Below, in pieces: positions 36,440 to 45,178 of a stretch of DNA of 64,000 nt. A program made the position numbers and the translations under genes. This DNA is from Streptomyces sp. MNU76. GTDB taxonomy: Bacteria; Actinomycetota; Actinomycetes; Streptomycetales; Streptomycetaceae. Below the pieces are notes generated by a model that searched no databases, had not been told where the DNA came from, and saw only the letters and a list, made by a program, of their open reading frames with translations. The stretch is taken from contig NZ_JAJKLK010000001.1 in the NCBI RefSeq assembly GCF_020982545.1, positions 248,001-312,000 of the forward strand. The letters run 5' to 3'. Each line of letters opens with the position of its first letter. The stretch's first letter is position 1.

Positions 36440-37498
36440 ATGGTGGCAGGCCGCGGAGCACGGGGCCGGAGCGGTGGGCGGCCGACGTTGGAAGAGGTCG
36501 CCGCACGGGCCGGTGTGGGGCGGGGGACGGTGTCCCGGGTGATCAACGGCTCGCCCCGGGTCAGTGACGCGACCCGCGCGGCGGTCGAGGCGGCCGTCGC
36601 GGAGCTCGGCTACGTCCCCAACACGGCGGCCCGCGCGCTCGCGGCGAACCGTACGGACGCGATCGCGATGGTCGTGCCCGAGCCGGAGACCCGCTTCTTC
36701 GCGGAACCGTACTTCTCCGACATCCTCAAGGGCGTCGGCGCCCAGCTCTCCGACACGGAGATGCAGCTTCTGCTGATCTTCGCGGGCAGCGACCGGGAGC
36801 GCCGCCGGCTGGCCCAGTACCTGGCCGCGCACCGCGTCGACGGGGTCCTCCTGGTCTCCGTGCACGCGGACGACCCGCTCCCCGACCTGCTGTCGCAACT
36901 GGAGATCCCGGCGGTGATCAGTGGCCCCCGCTCGGAGCACGAGACGCTCCCGTCCGTCGACTCCGACAACTACGGTGGCGGCCGCTCGGCGGTGGAGCAC
37001 CTGATCGCGCGGGGCCGCACCCGGATCGCCACGATCACCGGCCGGCTCGACGTCTACGGTGCCCAGCGCCGGGTCGTCGGCTACCGCGAGGCCCTCGTCG
37101 ACGCCGGCCGCGAGGCCGACGAGCGGCTGATCGTCCCCGGTGACTTCACGGAGGAGGGCGGCCGCAGGGCGATGAAGGAACTGCTGGCCCGCCGCCCCGA
37201 CCTCGACGCGGTCTTCGTCGAGTCGGACGTGATGGCGTCGGGCGCCCGCCAGGTGCTGCGCGAGGCGGGCCGCCGCATACCCGACGACGTGGCGTTGGTC
37301 GGCTACGACGACTCGGCGATCGCCCGCCACATGGATCCTCCGCTGACGAGCGTCCGTCAGCCCATCGAGGAGATGGGCCGCGCCATGATCGACCTCCTCC
37401 TCGACGAGATCGCGGACCGCCGCCCGGCGGTGTCCCGGGGGTTGGAACGGCGGCAGGTGGTGCTGCCTACGGAGTTGGTGGCGCGGGCTTCGTCCTGA
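36440..37498 (+). CDS. cebR: LacI-family repressor CebR
   Basis: The 352-residue repressor controls cello-oligosaccharide uptake and hydrolysis, releasing DNA when cellobiose binds. The LacI helix-turn-helix is intact: PTLEEVAARAGVGRGTVSRV followed by INGSPRVSDATR. The sugar-binding domain shows NTAARALAANRTDAIAMVVP and LVGYDDSAIARHMDPPLTSV. ATG 36440 follows GGGAGG at 36429-36434. The frame is open far upstream, but that part has no family similarity. Position beside cebE and a perfect operator make the name secure. Confidence 0.95.
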   Translation: MVAGRGARGRSGGRPTLEEVAARAGVGRGTVSRVINGSPRVSDATRAAVEAAVAELGYVPNTAARALAANRTDAIAMVVPEPETRFFAEPYFSDILKGVGAQLSDTEMQLLLIFAGSDRERRRLAQYLAAHRVDGVLLVSVHADDPLPDLLSQLEIPAVISGPRSEHETLPSVDSDNYGGGRSAVEHLIARGRTRIATITGRLDVYGAQRRVVGYREALVDAGREADERLIVPGDFTEEGGRRAMKELLARRPDLDAVFVESDVMASGARQVLREAGRRIPDDVALVGYDDSAIARHMDPPLTSVRQPIEEMGRAMIDLLLDEIADRRPAVSRGLERRQVVLPTELVARASS

Positions 37499-37603
37499 CG
37501 GGAGGTCACTGCGGACGCCCGCCTTTGGGACCGCGTGGGCTCGTGCCCGCCGGCCCACGAGACGGCGGCGAAGCTGCCCCGTGCTGCTGGCAGCCTGGCT
37601 CTC

Positions 37604-38449
37604 ATGGAGAAGCTTGGCGGCGACGGGGAAAGCACGGGAAACCATCCGCTGTTGGACGTCGACCGGGTCGAGGGCCCTCTCGGGGCCTACCTGTCCCGGG
37701 TCGGCGACGTCTTCCGGGTGTTCGGGAAACAGGACTCGGGGTGCATGGCCTACGGCGTTCGGCTGCGGGTCCGCGATGAGCGGTGGTTCGTGAAGACGGC
37801 GGTCACTGCCGTGGGCCGACGGTCGCTGGAGCGGGCGTGGGGTTTCCACCAGGCCGTACGGCACCCGGTGATCGTTCCGCAGGTGCACCGGATCGCGTTG
37901 CGGGACGGGTCGGCCGTGGTCATGCCTTGGCGGGACGGCGAGGTGCTGTACGACCCCGCCGAGCGCGGCAGAGGAGACCGCACGAACCCAGACAGTCCGA
38001 TGGCGCGCTTCCGCTCCCTGTCCGTCGACCGGATCGAGGCGGCCTTCGCCCGCGTCCTCGACGCCCACCTCGCAGTCGAGGCCGCCGGGTACGTCGCCGT
38101 GGATCTCTACGACGGGGCCCTGCTGTACGACTTCGCGGTGGGGGAGATGCGTCTGATCGACCTCGACGAGTACCGGCCGGGGCCCTTCGTACTGGATGCC
38201 GAGAGGCTGCCGGGGTCGACTCGCTTCATGGCGCCGGAGGAGTACGAGCGCGGCGCGACGATCGACATCCGTACCACGGTCCACGCGCTCGGCCGCACCG
38301 CACGCCTGCTGCTCGACGCCGGCGACGAGGAGCGCGCCTGGCGGGGCACGGCGGCTCAACTGGGCGTACTGGAGCAGGCCACGCACCCCGATCCCGGTGA
38401 ACGCTTCGCGGGCGTGAAGGAGTTCAGGGAAGCCTGGCTGCGTAGCTGA
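37604..38449 (+). CDS. atypical protein-kinase-like protein
   Basis: The 281-residue soluble protein has the outline of a eukaryotic-type kinase. A conserved Lys sits in RDERWFVKTAV, a degenerate catalytic loop in YVAVDLYDGALLYDF, DLD instead of DFG in MRLIDLDEYRPG, and an APE-like motif in STRFMAPEEYERGATIDIRT. HRD is replaced by AVD and there is no catalytic-loop Lys, so it could be a weak kinase, a small-molecule phosphotransferase or a pseudokinase. There is no transmembrane or PASTA segment. ATG 37604 lacks a clear ribosome site; GTG 37535 is an alternative. It follows cebR but is probably a separate unit. Confidence 0.72.
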   Translation: MEKLGGDGESTGNHPLLDVDRVEGPLGAYLSRVGDVFRVFGKQDSGCMAYGVRLRVRDERWFVKTAVTAVGRRSLERAWGFHQAVRHPVIVPQVHRIALRDGSAVVMPWRDGEVLYDPAERGRGDRTNPDSPMARFRSLSVDRIEAAFARVLDAHLAVEAAGYVAVDLYDGALLYDFAVGEMRLIDLDEYRPGPFVLDAERLPGSTRFMAPEEYERGATIDIRTTVHALGRTARLLLDAGDEERAWRGTAAQLGVLEQATHPDPGERFAGVKEFREAWLRS

Positions 38450-38559
38450 GGTCCTTCCGGCAACTCGCCTCGACCCGCCACAAGATCAATGGTCAGAGTG
38501 CTCGCGGTCCAACACGCGCGGGGTCCGCCACGAACCGGTTCAGCCGATAGGCGGTTTCG

Positions 38560-38700
38560 TGGCAGTACTTTCCCAAGGGCGCCGACCTCGCGGTCCACAG
38601 CCGCGAACACCTGGCCGCAGTCGCCTCCGAACTCAACGGCCGCCCACGCAAAACGCTCGGCTGGGAAACCCCGGCCGAGCGTCTGCGTCAACTCCTCTGA
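38560..38700 (+). pseudogene. C-terminal scrap of an IS30-family transposase
   Basis: The 47 codons before TGA 38698-38700 read QYFPKGADLAVHSREHLAAV, then ASELNGRPRKTLGWETPAER and LRQLL. This is the recognisable end of IS30-family transposases (LNxRPRKxLGWxTPAE). Upstream the similarity stops abruptly, and no terminal repeats are seen. It is a remnant of an old insertion. Confidence 0.85.
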
Positions 38701-38759
38701 ACGTCCGGCGGAGCGGTAGATCAGGCACCTGCCGCGCATGCCGGACCTAAGCTGATGGC

Positions 38760-39038
38760 ATGGCAGCGTCAGAATGGGAACGACTCACCCGCGCCCGCGG
38801 AACCCGGCGCCTGAAGATCATCGTGCGACACATCATCCGACGTCCCGTGCTGATCACCGGCCTCGCCGGCCTGCTCATTCTGTTCAACCTGGTGAAAGAC
38901 AGCTTCCCCCTGGCCTACGGCCTCGCGGCCCCGGCCGGAGCCGTTCTGATCATGGCGAGCATGGGCCGCTTTCGCACCCCCACCGAAGACCCGACACACG
39001 AAGGTGCTTCACTTCCCACCGACACCGACGGGAAGTGA
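38760..39038 (+). CDS. small membrane protein of unknown function
   Basis: A 92-residue protein with two hydrophobic stretches, PVLITGLAGLLILFNLV and AYGLAAPAGAVLIMASMG, separated by a short polar loop, and a basic N-terminus (RARGTRRLKIIVRHIIRR). It is therefore a two-pass membrane protein, probably with both ends inside. Codon bias is good over its length. No family is recognised. It lies between an IS30 scrap and tRNA-His. Confidence 0.6.
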   Translation: MAASEWERLTRARGTRRLKIIVRHIIRRPVLITGLAGLLILFNLVKDSFPLAYGLAAPAGAVLIMASMGRFRTPTEDPTHEGASLPTDTDGK

Positions 39039-39137
39039 AGCAAGAACTCCGCAGCCGGCGCCACACCACTACCAGCGTGTTGCAACGACCGCTGGAAACC
39101 GCCGACTCTGCTCATCGATGGTGGTGCAGCGCACACG

Positions 39138-39177
39138 AACGAGCCCTCCGGCCTGTTGCCAGGTCGAAGGGCTCGTT
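39138..39177 (-). terminator. terminator of tRNA-His
   Basis: AACGAGCCCT (39138-39147) pairs with AGGGCTCGTT (39168-39177). It starts six bases beyond the tRNA 3' end on the minus strand. Confidence 0.75.
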
Positions 39178-39183
39178 GTTCAG

Positions 39184-39256
39184 GGTGAGTGACGGGACTC
39201 GAACCCGCGGCATCCTGGACCACAACCAGGTGCTCTACCAGCTGAGCTACACCCAC
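39184..39256 (-). tRNA. tRNA-His (GUG)
   Basis: The minus strand folds as GTGGGTG acceptor with CACTCAC, D arm TAGCTCAGCTGGTAGAGC, anticodon loop TTGTGGT giving GTG, and T arm GGTTCGAGTCC. The base before position 1 (39257) is G on the minus strand, fitting the extra G-1 of His tRNAs; the discriminator is C. CCA is not encoded. Confidence 0.97.
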
Positions 39257-39383
39257 CATGACCGGCGGTTCATCCGAAGGTTTCACCGACCGGCCGAGAA
39301 AAAGTGTACAGGGTCCGAAGGGGTGCCCGCGCACGCGTTTCGGTGGGGGCGGTTCCGGAGCCGACCGGGCCCCGGTGGCGGGG

Positions 39384-39986
39384 CTACCGACCGGGCAGGA
39401 CGTGCTTCGCGGCGATCGTGCGGGCCGTGTCCGAGTCGGGGCCGGGCTGTGGGACGAAGATCGCCTCGCGGTAGTAGCGGAGCTCGGCGATGGATTCGCG
39501 GATGTCGGCGAGGGCCCGGTGGTTGCCGTTCTTCTCCGGGCTGTTGAAGTACGCCCTCGGGTACCAGCGCCGGGCCAGCTCCTTGATCGAGGAGACGTCG
39601 ACGATGCGGTAGTGCAGGTACTCCTCCAGCGTCGGCATGTCCCGCAGGAGGAAGCCCCGGTCCGTGCCCACCGAGTTGCCGCACAGCGGTGCCTTGCGCG
39701 GTTCCTTCACGTGCTCCCGTACGTACGCCAGGACCTGCTCCTCGGCGTCGGCGAGCGTCGTGCCGCCGGCCAGGACGTCCAGCAGGCCGGACGCGGTGTG
39801 CATCTCGCGCACCACCTGCGGCATCGTCTCCAGCGCCGAGTCCGGCGGGCGGACGACGATGTCGACTCCTTCGCCGAGCACGTTCAGCTCGGAGTCGGTG
39901 ACGAGGGCGGCCACCTCGATGAGCGCGTCGTCCGACAGCGAGAGGCCGGTCATCTCGCAGTCGATCCACACCATGCGATCGTTCAT
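39384..39986 (-). CDS. orn: oligoribonuclease Orn
   Basis: The 200-residue 3'-5' exonuclease degrades 2-5-nucleotide RNA fragments and finishes breakdown of pGpG from cyclic-di-GMP. DEDD motifs are present: [11 protein letters not shown] (first Asp and Glu), [12 protein letters not shown], and the Exo III part [18 protein letters not shown] 39986 is chosen over GTG 39995 because AAGGTGAG lies at the right distance. In Streptomyces it neighbours adpA and affects growth and sporulation, and the order is the same here. Confidence 0.97.
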   Translation of the reverse strand: MNDRMVWIDCEMTGLSLSDDALIEVAALVTDSELNVLGEGVDIVVRPPDSALETMPQVVREMHTASGLLDVLAGGTTLADAEEQVLAYVREHVKEPRKAPLCGNSVGTDRGFLLRDMPTLEEYLHYRIVDVSSIKELARRWYPRAYFNSPEKNGNHRALADIRESIAELRYYREAIFVPQPGPDSDTARTIAAKHVLPGR

Positions 39987-40120
39987 GTGTCTCACCTTAC
40001 GGCCCGTGACAGCCGTACGGCCCGGTCCTGCACCAGGGTGATCACGGCGTGATCGGGTGCGGGACCGGGCCGTACGGCCGGTACGTGAACTACACCACTA
40101 CGCGGCACACGGCTGCCACG

Positions 40121-41347
40121 CTACGGCGCGCTGCGCTGGCCCGGCAGGCGGCCCGTCGCGTACAGCTCCGGCTTGGCGCCCTCCGTGGACATGGACGCCG
40201 ACGGTGCCAGGGCGCTCGCCGCGGCCGTGCGCCGCGCCTGCAGCGGTACCGGCGCGTGCTCCGGCGCCATCGGGGACGGCCCCGGGACGCCGTGCGGTCC
40301 GTCGTGGTGGTCGCCGGGCTTGTCGTTCTGCGGCCGCCGGGCCCGGTACGCCGCCCGGTACGCCGCCGGGGACGAACCCAGCTGCCGCCGGAAGTGCCCG
40401 CGCAGCGCCACCGGCGAACGGAAGCCGCAGCGGCCCGCGACCTCGTCCACCGAGTAGTCCGACGTCTCCAGCAGACGCTGCGCCTGCAGCACGCGCTGAG
40501 TGATCAGCCACTGCAGGGGAGCGCTCCCGGTGAGCGAGCGGAACCGGCGGTCGAACGTACGACGGCTCATGTACGCCCGTGCCGCGAGCGTCTCCACGTC
40601 GAACTGCTCGTGGAGGTGCTCCAGCGCCCAGGCGACGACCTCGGCGAGCGGGTCGGCGCCGATCTCCTCGGGTAAAGATCGATCGAGGTAGCGCTCCTGG
40701 CCGCCCGATCGACGGGGTGGTACGACGAGACGCCGGGCCAGGGCCCCTGCCGCCTCGTTGCCGTGATCTGTCCGCACGATGTGCAGACAGAGATCGATTC
40801 CGGCCGCGGTACCGGCCGAGGTGAGTACGTCCCCGTCGTCCACGAAGAGCTCTCGTGGGTCGACGTGGACGGACGGATAGCGCTTGGCCAGCGTCGGCGC
40901 GTACATCCAGTGCGTCGTCGCGGGCCTGCCGTCCAGCAGGCCGGCGGCGGCCAGCACGAATGCGCCGGTACACAGGCCGACGATGCGGGCACCCTCTTCG
41001 TGCGCTCGGCGCAGTGCGTCGAGCGCCTCCTCCGGCGGCGGTGAGGTGATCGAACGCCATGCGGGCACGACCACCGTGCCCGCCCGCGAGATCGCCTCCA
41101 GGCCGTTCGGTGCGGTGAGTTCCAGGCCCCCTGTGGTCCGCAGCGGGCCTTCCTCGCCCGCGCACACCAGCAGGCGGTAGCGCGGTACGCCGGCGTCCTG
41201 GCGGTCGATCCCGAACACCGACAGTGGTATGGAACTCTCGAAGATGGGACCGCCGCTGAACAGCAGCACCGCGACGATCTCCTTGCGGCGTCGCCCGGAC
41301 AGTTTCCGGGCCGCGGCTTCCGGCGCGGCGGTGGAGTCGTGGCTCAT
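40121..41347 (-). CDS. adpA: AraC-family developmental regulator AdpA (BldH)
   Basis: The 408-residue master regulator of morphological development and secondary metabolism binds hundreds of promoters. The N-terminal DJ-1/ThiJ-like dimerisation domain (AVLLFSGGPIFESSIPLSVF to about residue 200) and the AraC HTH pair (TLAARAYMSRRTFDRRFRSL, DEVAGRCGFRSPVALRGHFR) are nearly identical to those known in Streptomyces. The linker Leu at codon 225 is TTA, the rare codon requiring bldA tRNA, as in other adpA genes. ATG 41347 begins MSHDSTAAPEAAARKLSG. The C-terminal 80 residues are a variable, His/Pro/Ala-rich tail. Confidence 0.98.
   Translation of the reverse strand: MSHDSTAAPEAAARKLSGRRRKEIVAVLLFSGGPIFESSIPLSVFGIDRQDAGVPRYRLLVCAGEEGPLRTTGGLELTAPNGLEAISRAGTVVVPAWRSITSPPPEEALDALRRAHEEGARIVGLCTGAFVLAAAGLLDGRPATTHWMYAPTLAKRYPSVHVDPRELFVDDGDVLTSAGTAAGIDLCLHIVRTDHGNEAAGALARRLVVPPRRSGGQERYLDRSLPEEIGADPLAEVVAWALEHLHEQFDVETLAARAYMSRRTFDRRFRSLTGSAPLQWLITQRVLQAQRLLETSDYSVDEVAGRCGFRSPVALRGHFRRQLGSSPAAYRAAYRARRPQNDKPGDHHDGPHGVPGPSPMAPEHAPVPLQARRTAAASALAPSASMSTEGAKPELYATGRLPGQRSAP
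40673..40675 (-). promoter_or_regulatory. TTA (bldA-dependent) codon in adpA
   Basis: Codon 225 of adpA, in the segment RYLDRSLPEEIG, is TTA. It sits in the linker between the dimerisation and DNA-binding domains, so only full-length AdpA made with bldA tRNA can bind DNA. Confidence 0.95.
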
Positions 41348-41725
41348 ACTGCTAAGCCCCCCTCGGTGGTCGCGGCTCCTCGGTTGTGTCGCTCCTGCAC
41401 GTTTCCCCTTGGTCCTGCACGAGTCCCCCGCCGTAAGACAGTCATGATCGAATCTACTGTGTCCCGTGGTGCCGGCGTGACCAGATCGCCAACCGGCACA
41501 TTGTCGACATGGCAACTTGGCGTAAAGCATTCGATCACGAAGCGTTGCACTCGCGGGCCGCGCAGGGAAGTGCGCCTTGTCCCAGTGGCCGGTCCACGTA
41601 GGGTGCGCGAGGCCCCAGGACCCCTTTCAGTGCAGGTCGAACGGGGGGTGGAGGGGTGCTCGACCAAGGAACGCGCAGGTGGCCGAAGTTGGCTGAAAAG
41701 ATACGGGGGTGTGCGCGGAAACCGG
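41348..41725. other. long adpA upstream region
   Basis: About 380 bases of lower GC than the rest lie upstream of adpA. Long regulated leaders are known for this gene. I see no second gene and no clear promoter pair; GAGGGGGGC about 10-18 bases before the ATG is the only ribosome-site-like sequence. Confidence 0.45.
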
Positions 41726-42183
41726 TCAGTCGACCGGCGTACTCATGCCGGAGTTCCGTCCGCCCCCGTGCGCCCCTGAGGTCGAGTGCCCGCGTCGGCC
41801 GCGCGCGGAGGTGCGATCTTCGGCCATCGAACGGGCGGCGGCGGCGCGGGAAGCGTGGGCCGCTCCGCGCTCGGACTGGCGGAGCAGGGCGCGGCATACG
41901 CCGGTGACCGCGGCGAGGCCGAGGGCCGCGCCCGTCGCGCCGGCGAGCGAGGTGCCGTACCAGACGAGGACGACCGGGACGAGAACGCAGCTGAACGCCG
42001 CCCAGCGGACCACGTCCGTGGCGGTGTCGGCGGGGACGGGCGCGGGGGCGGGGCGGCGCCGGGATCGAGCCCCGGCGGTGCCGTCGGGTCCGGCTTCGGC
42101 CTCGGGGGCGGGGACAGGGGGCGGACGGACTGGGGCGCGGTGGTGCGGGGTGCGGTCCGGTGTGCTGTGCGGTGGGCGGGCAC
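41726..42183 (-). CDS. Pro-rich protein with a membrane hairpin, apparent frameshift
   Basis: Two partial frames combine into one plausible gene. GTG 42183 has AGGAGG upstream and encodes a Pro/Thr/Arg-rich tail (PAHRTAHRTAPRTTAPQSVR). Further on, the frame ending at 41726 contains DVVRWAAFSCVLVPVVLVWY followed by GTSLAGATGAALGLAAVTGV, two hydrophobic segments forming a membrane hairpin, then a charged tail. Third-position GC bias switches frame near 42035-42060. One extra base in the G4 run at 42050-42053 would join them into about 150 residues. The function is unknown. If the frameshift is rejected, the supported part is 41726-42013. Confidence 0.5.
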
Positions 42184-42256
42184 TGCGGGCTCCCTCCTGG
42201 CTCCCTCGGGGTCGGCTTACGGGGGTTCAACGCGTGTTCGACCCGTCGGTCACTGG

Positions 42257-42331
42257 TGCTGCCTGATCGGGTTGTCGTCGATGCTGCCTGATCGGATTGC
42301 CGTCGGCGCTGCCCCATCGGGCCCCGTCGGT
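42257..42331. repeat. 25-bp tandem repeat, three copies
   Basis: Units at 42257-42281, 42282-42306 and 42307-42331 share the pattern TGCTGCCTGATCGG followed by TTGYCGTCG; the third is degenerate. They lie in the 400-base gap (42184-42583) between the divergent membrane protein and universal stress protein genes, which otherwise shows no gene. Role unknown; a regulatory array is possible. Confidence 0.7.
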
Positions 42332-42583
42332 GCCGCCCGCGCCCGGCAGCCGCCTTCCTGTCCAAACCGGCTGTACGTGGCAGCAACCATTGCGTTACGG
42401 GGCTGTGCTCGTGCATGCTCCCTGGAACCCCGCGCAGCCGGTGCGGGGTCTGGGCGGAGGAGGCGTGCGGTCGTACCCTTGGGGGTATGGGGTTGGGAAG
42501 ATGTTTCCCGGACACGGCTCCGCCGCGCACCGACGTCCCATCCACGTCGTCCCATCCACGAGGATCCGAACGCCGAGACACCC

Positions 42584-43114
42584 ATGGCCGGTCACGAATT
42601 CTTCGACTCCGCGGACCGCAAGCGTCGGCCCGTCGCCGATCCCACGGCGGCAGAGCCCCTTGCGGCGGAAGAGGCGCGTCCTTCCTGCGACCCTGCCTTC
42701 AAGCACGGCGTCGTCGTCGGCTTCGACGGTTCGACGTCCAGTGAGCGTGCCCTCGCGTACGCCGTGGGCATGGCCCGCCGCTCCGGTTCGGGCCTGATCA
42801 TCGTGCACGTCGCCAACCGGCTGCCCACGACCGTGTGGGCCGGTTGCGAGCCGCCCGTCTTCGTCGACGTACCCGATCACCGGACCGAGGTCCTCGGGCT
42901 GGAGCTCGCCTGCGCCGACTACCTCGTCGAAGTGCCCTGGATCCTCGTCGAGCGCGGTGGCGACATCTGCCACGAACTCGAAGAGGTGGGGCGGGAGTAC
43001 GAGGCCGACGCGATCGTCGTCGGGTCGACGCACGGGATCGTCGGGCGGATCTTCGGGTCCGTCGCCGGGCGGCTCGCCAAGCGGGCGCAGCGCCCGGTCA
43101 TCGTCATTCCCTGA
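42584..43114 (+). CDS. universal stress protein (UspA family)
   Basis: The 176-residue cytoplasmic protein has a single Usp domain after a 40-residue charged extension. The fold starts HGVVVGFDGSTSSERALAYA and ends with the ATP-binding loop IVVGSTHGIVGRIFGSVAGR followed by RPVIVIP, fitting Gx2Gx9G(S/T). ATG 42584 lacks a strong ribosome site. It is convergent with glmS, with a shared terminator between them. Confidence 0.9.
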   Translation: MAGHEFFDSADRKRRPVADPTAAEPLAAEEARPSCDPAFKHGVVVGFDGSTSSERALAYAVGMARRSGSGLIIVHVANRLPTTVWAGCEPPVFVDVPDHRTEVLGLELACADYLVEVPWILVERGGDICHELEEVGREYEADAIVVGSTHGIVGRIFGSVAGRLAKRAQRPVIVIP

Positions 43115-43274
43115 CCAGTTCGAGTTCGAGTTCGAGAACGCGCAAGTCTACTGGCGCGTAGGGGTGTTTGTGGCCTTGTGAAGGGCATAACCCGCGTGAT
43201 GCCGCACGGAGTGGTGTGACGGCCACGGTAGTTGGCAGCGGCGCCGGGATGTTGGGCGACCCCGGCGTCATGGA

Positions 43275-43315
43275 ACGGACCCCCTTGTGAGCGGTGGCAT
43301 CACGTGGGGGTCCGT
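43275..43315. terminator. bidirectional terminator between Usp gene and glmS
   Basis: ACGGACCCCC (43275-43284) pairs perfectly with GGGGGTCCGT (43306-43315) around a 21-base loop, between two convergent genes. Confidence 0.75.
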
Positions 43316-43333
43316 CTTCGTCGTACGGCCTCT

Positions 43334-45151
43334 TTACTCGACGGTGACCGACTTGGCGAGGTTGCGCGGCTTGTCGATGTCGCGGCCCAGGGCCAACGCC
43401 GTGTGATAGGCGAGGAGTTGGAGGGGGATGCCCATCAGGATCGGGTCGAGCTCGTCCTCGTTCTTGGGGACGACGATCGTCTGGTCGGCCTTCTCCTGCT
43501 CCTGGTGGGCGACGGCGAGGATCTGGCCGCTGCGGGCCTTGATCTCCTCCAGGGCGGCGCGGTTCTTCTCCAGCAGGTCGTCGTCGGGGACGATGGCGAC
43601 CGTCGGGAGGGCGGGCTCGATGAGTGCCAGCGGGCCGTGCTTGAGCTCGGAGGCGGGGTAGGCCTCCGCGTGGATGTAGGAGACCTCCTTGAGCTTCAGG
43701 GAGGCCTCACGGGCGACCGGGTAGCCCCGGACGCGGCCGATGAAGAGCATCGAGCGGGCCTCGGCGTACTGCTCGGCCAGCTTCTTGATCTCCTCCTCCT
43801 GCTCCAGCATCTCGGAGATCTGGGCGGGGAGCTTGCGCAGGCCCTCGATGATCCGCTTGCCGTCGCGGACGGAGAGGTCGCGGGTGCGGCCCAGGTGCAG
43901 CGCCAGCAGGGCGAAGGCGACGGTGGTGTTGGTGAAGCACTTGGTGGAGACGACGCAGACCTCGGGGCCCGCGTGGACGTAGATGCCGCCGTCCGCCTCG
44001 CGGGCGATCGCCGAGCCGACCACGTTCACCACCCCCAGCACCCGCGCGCCCTTGCGCTTCAGCTCCTGGACGGCCGCCAGCACGTCGTAGGTCTCGCCGG
44101 ACTGGGAGACGGCGATGTAGAGGGTGTCGGGGTCGACGACCGCGTTGCGGTAGCGGAACTCGGAGGCCGGCTCGGCGTCCGCGGGGATCCGGGCCAGCTC
44201 CTCGATCATCTGGGCGCCGATCATGCCCGCGTGGTACGAGGTGCCGCAGCCGAGGATCTTGACGCGGCGGATCTGGCGCGCCTCACGGGCGTCCAGGTTG
44301 AGGCCGCCGAGGTGCACGGTGGAGAAGCGGTCGTCGATCCGGCCGCGCAGCACGCGGTCCACGGCGTCGGCCTGCTCGTGGATCTCCTTGTGCATGTAGG
44401 TGTCGTGGCCGCCCATGTCGTACGAGGCGGCCTCCCACTCCACGGTGGTGGGCTCGGCCGTGGTGCGGGTGCCCTCCGTGGTGTAGGTGCGGAAGTCGTC
44501 GGCCTTGAGGGTGGCCATCTCGCCGTCGTCGAGGGTGACGATCTGGCGGGTGTGGGCGACCAGAGCGGCTATGTCCGAGGCGACGAACATCTCCTTCTCG
44601 CCGATGCCGAGCACGACGGGGGAGCCGTTGCGGGCGACGACGATCCGGTCGTTGAAGTCGGCGTGCATCACGGCGATGCCGTAGGTGCCCTCGACGATCC
44701 GCACCGCCTGGCGGACCTTCTCCTCCAGGGTGGTGGCCTGGGAGCGGGCGATGAGGTGGGTGAGGACCTCGGTGTCGGTCTCGGAGAGGAACTCGACGCC
44801 GTCCGCTTCGAGCTTCTTCCGCAGCTCGGAGGCGTTGTCGATGATGCCGTTGTGGACGACGGCGACCTTGTTGTCGGCCGACATGTGCGGGTGGGCGTTC
44901 ACGTCGGACGGGGCGCCGTGGGTGGCCCAGCGGGTGTGGGCGATGCCGGTGGTGCCCTTGAAGCGCGCGGGGACCTTGGCCTCCAGGTCCCGGACCCGGC
45001 CCTTGGCCTTGACCATCTTCAGGCCGGCCGTCTTGGGCGAGGTGACGACTATGCCCGCCGAGTCGTAGCCCCGGTACTCCAGGCGCTGCAGGCCCTCCAG
45101 GAGCAGCGGCGCCACGTCGCGCTTGCCGATGTAACCGACAATCCCGCACAT
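43334..45151 (-). CDS. glmS: glutamine--fructose-6-phosphate aminotransferase (isomerising) GlmS
   Basis: The 605-residue enzyme makes glucosamine-6-phosphate from fructose-6-phosphate and glutamine, the first step to UDP-GlcNAc and peptidoglycan. The N-terminal glutaminase begins MCGIVGYIGKRDVAPLLLEG with Cys2 as nucleophile after Met removal. Two SIS sugar domains follow (ILGCGTSYHAGMIGAQMIEE, VAVSQSGETYDV-type loop, LFIGRVRGYPVAREASLKLK) and the invariant C-terminus NLAKSVTVE is present. S. coelicolor has a second glmS at this position; this looks like that orthologue. The small conserved gene at 45179 is directly upstream on the same strand. Confidence 0.96.
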   Translation of the reverse strand: MCGIVGYIGKRDVAPLLLEGLQRLEYRGYDSAGIVVTSPKTAGLKMVKAKGRVRDLEAKVPARFKGTTGIAHTRWATHGAPSDVNAHPHMSADNKVAVVHNGIIDNASELRKKLEADGVEFLSETDTEVLTHLIARSQATTLEEKVRQAVRIVEGTYGIAVMHADFNDRIVVARNGSPVVLGIGEKEMFVASDIAALVAHTRQIVTLDDGEMATLKADDFRTYTTEGTRTTAEPTTVEWEAASYDMGGHDTYMHKEIHEQADAVDRVLRGRIDDRFSTVHLGGLNLDAREARQIRRVKILGCGTSYHAGMIGAQMIEELARIPADAEPASEFRYRNAVVDPDTLYIAVSQSGETYDVLAAVQELKRKGARVLGVVNVVGSAIAREADGGIYVHAGPEVCVVSTKCFTNTTVAFALLALHLGRTRDLSVRDGKRIIEGLRKLPAQISEMLEQEEEIKKLAEQYAEARSMLFIGRVRGYPVAREASLKLKEVSYIHAEAYPASELKHGPLALIEPALPTVAIVPDDDLLEKNRAALEEIKARSGQILAVAHQEQEKADQTIVVPKNEDELDPILMGIPLQLLAYHTALALGRDIDKPRNLAKSVTVE

Positions 45152-45178
45152 ATATACGTATCCCCTAGCTGTGGATGT

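Noticed and set aside
39039..39260. Integrated element at tRNA-His
   Set aside because: Core genes lie close on both sides, and I found no direct repeat of the tRNA end.
42257..42331. CRISPR array
   Set aside because: Only three degenerate tandem units without spacers, and no cas genes in the window.
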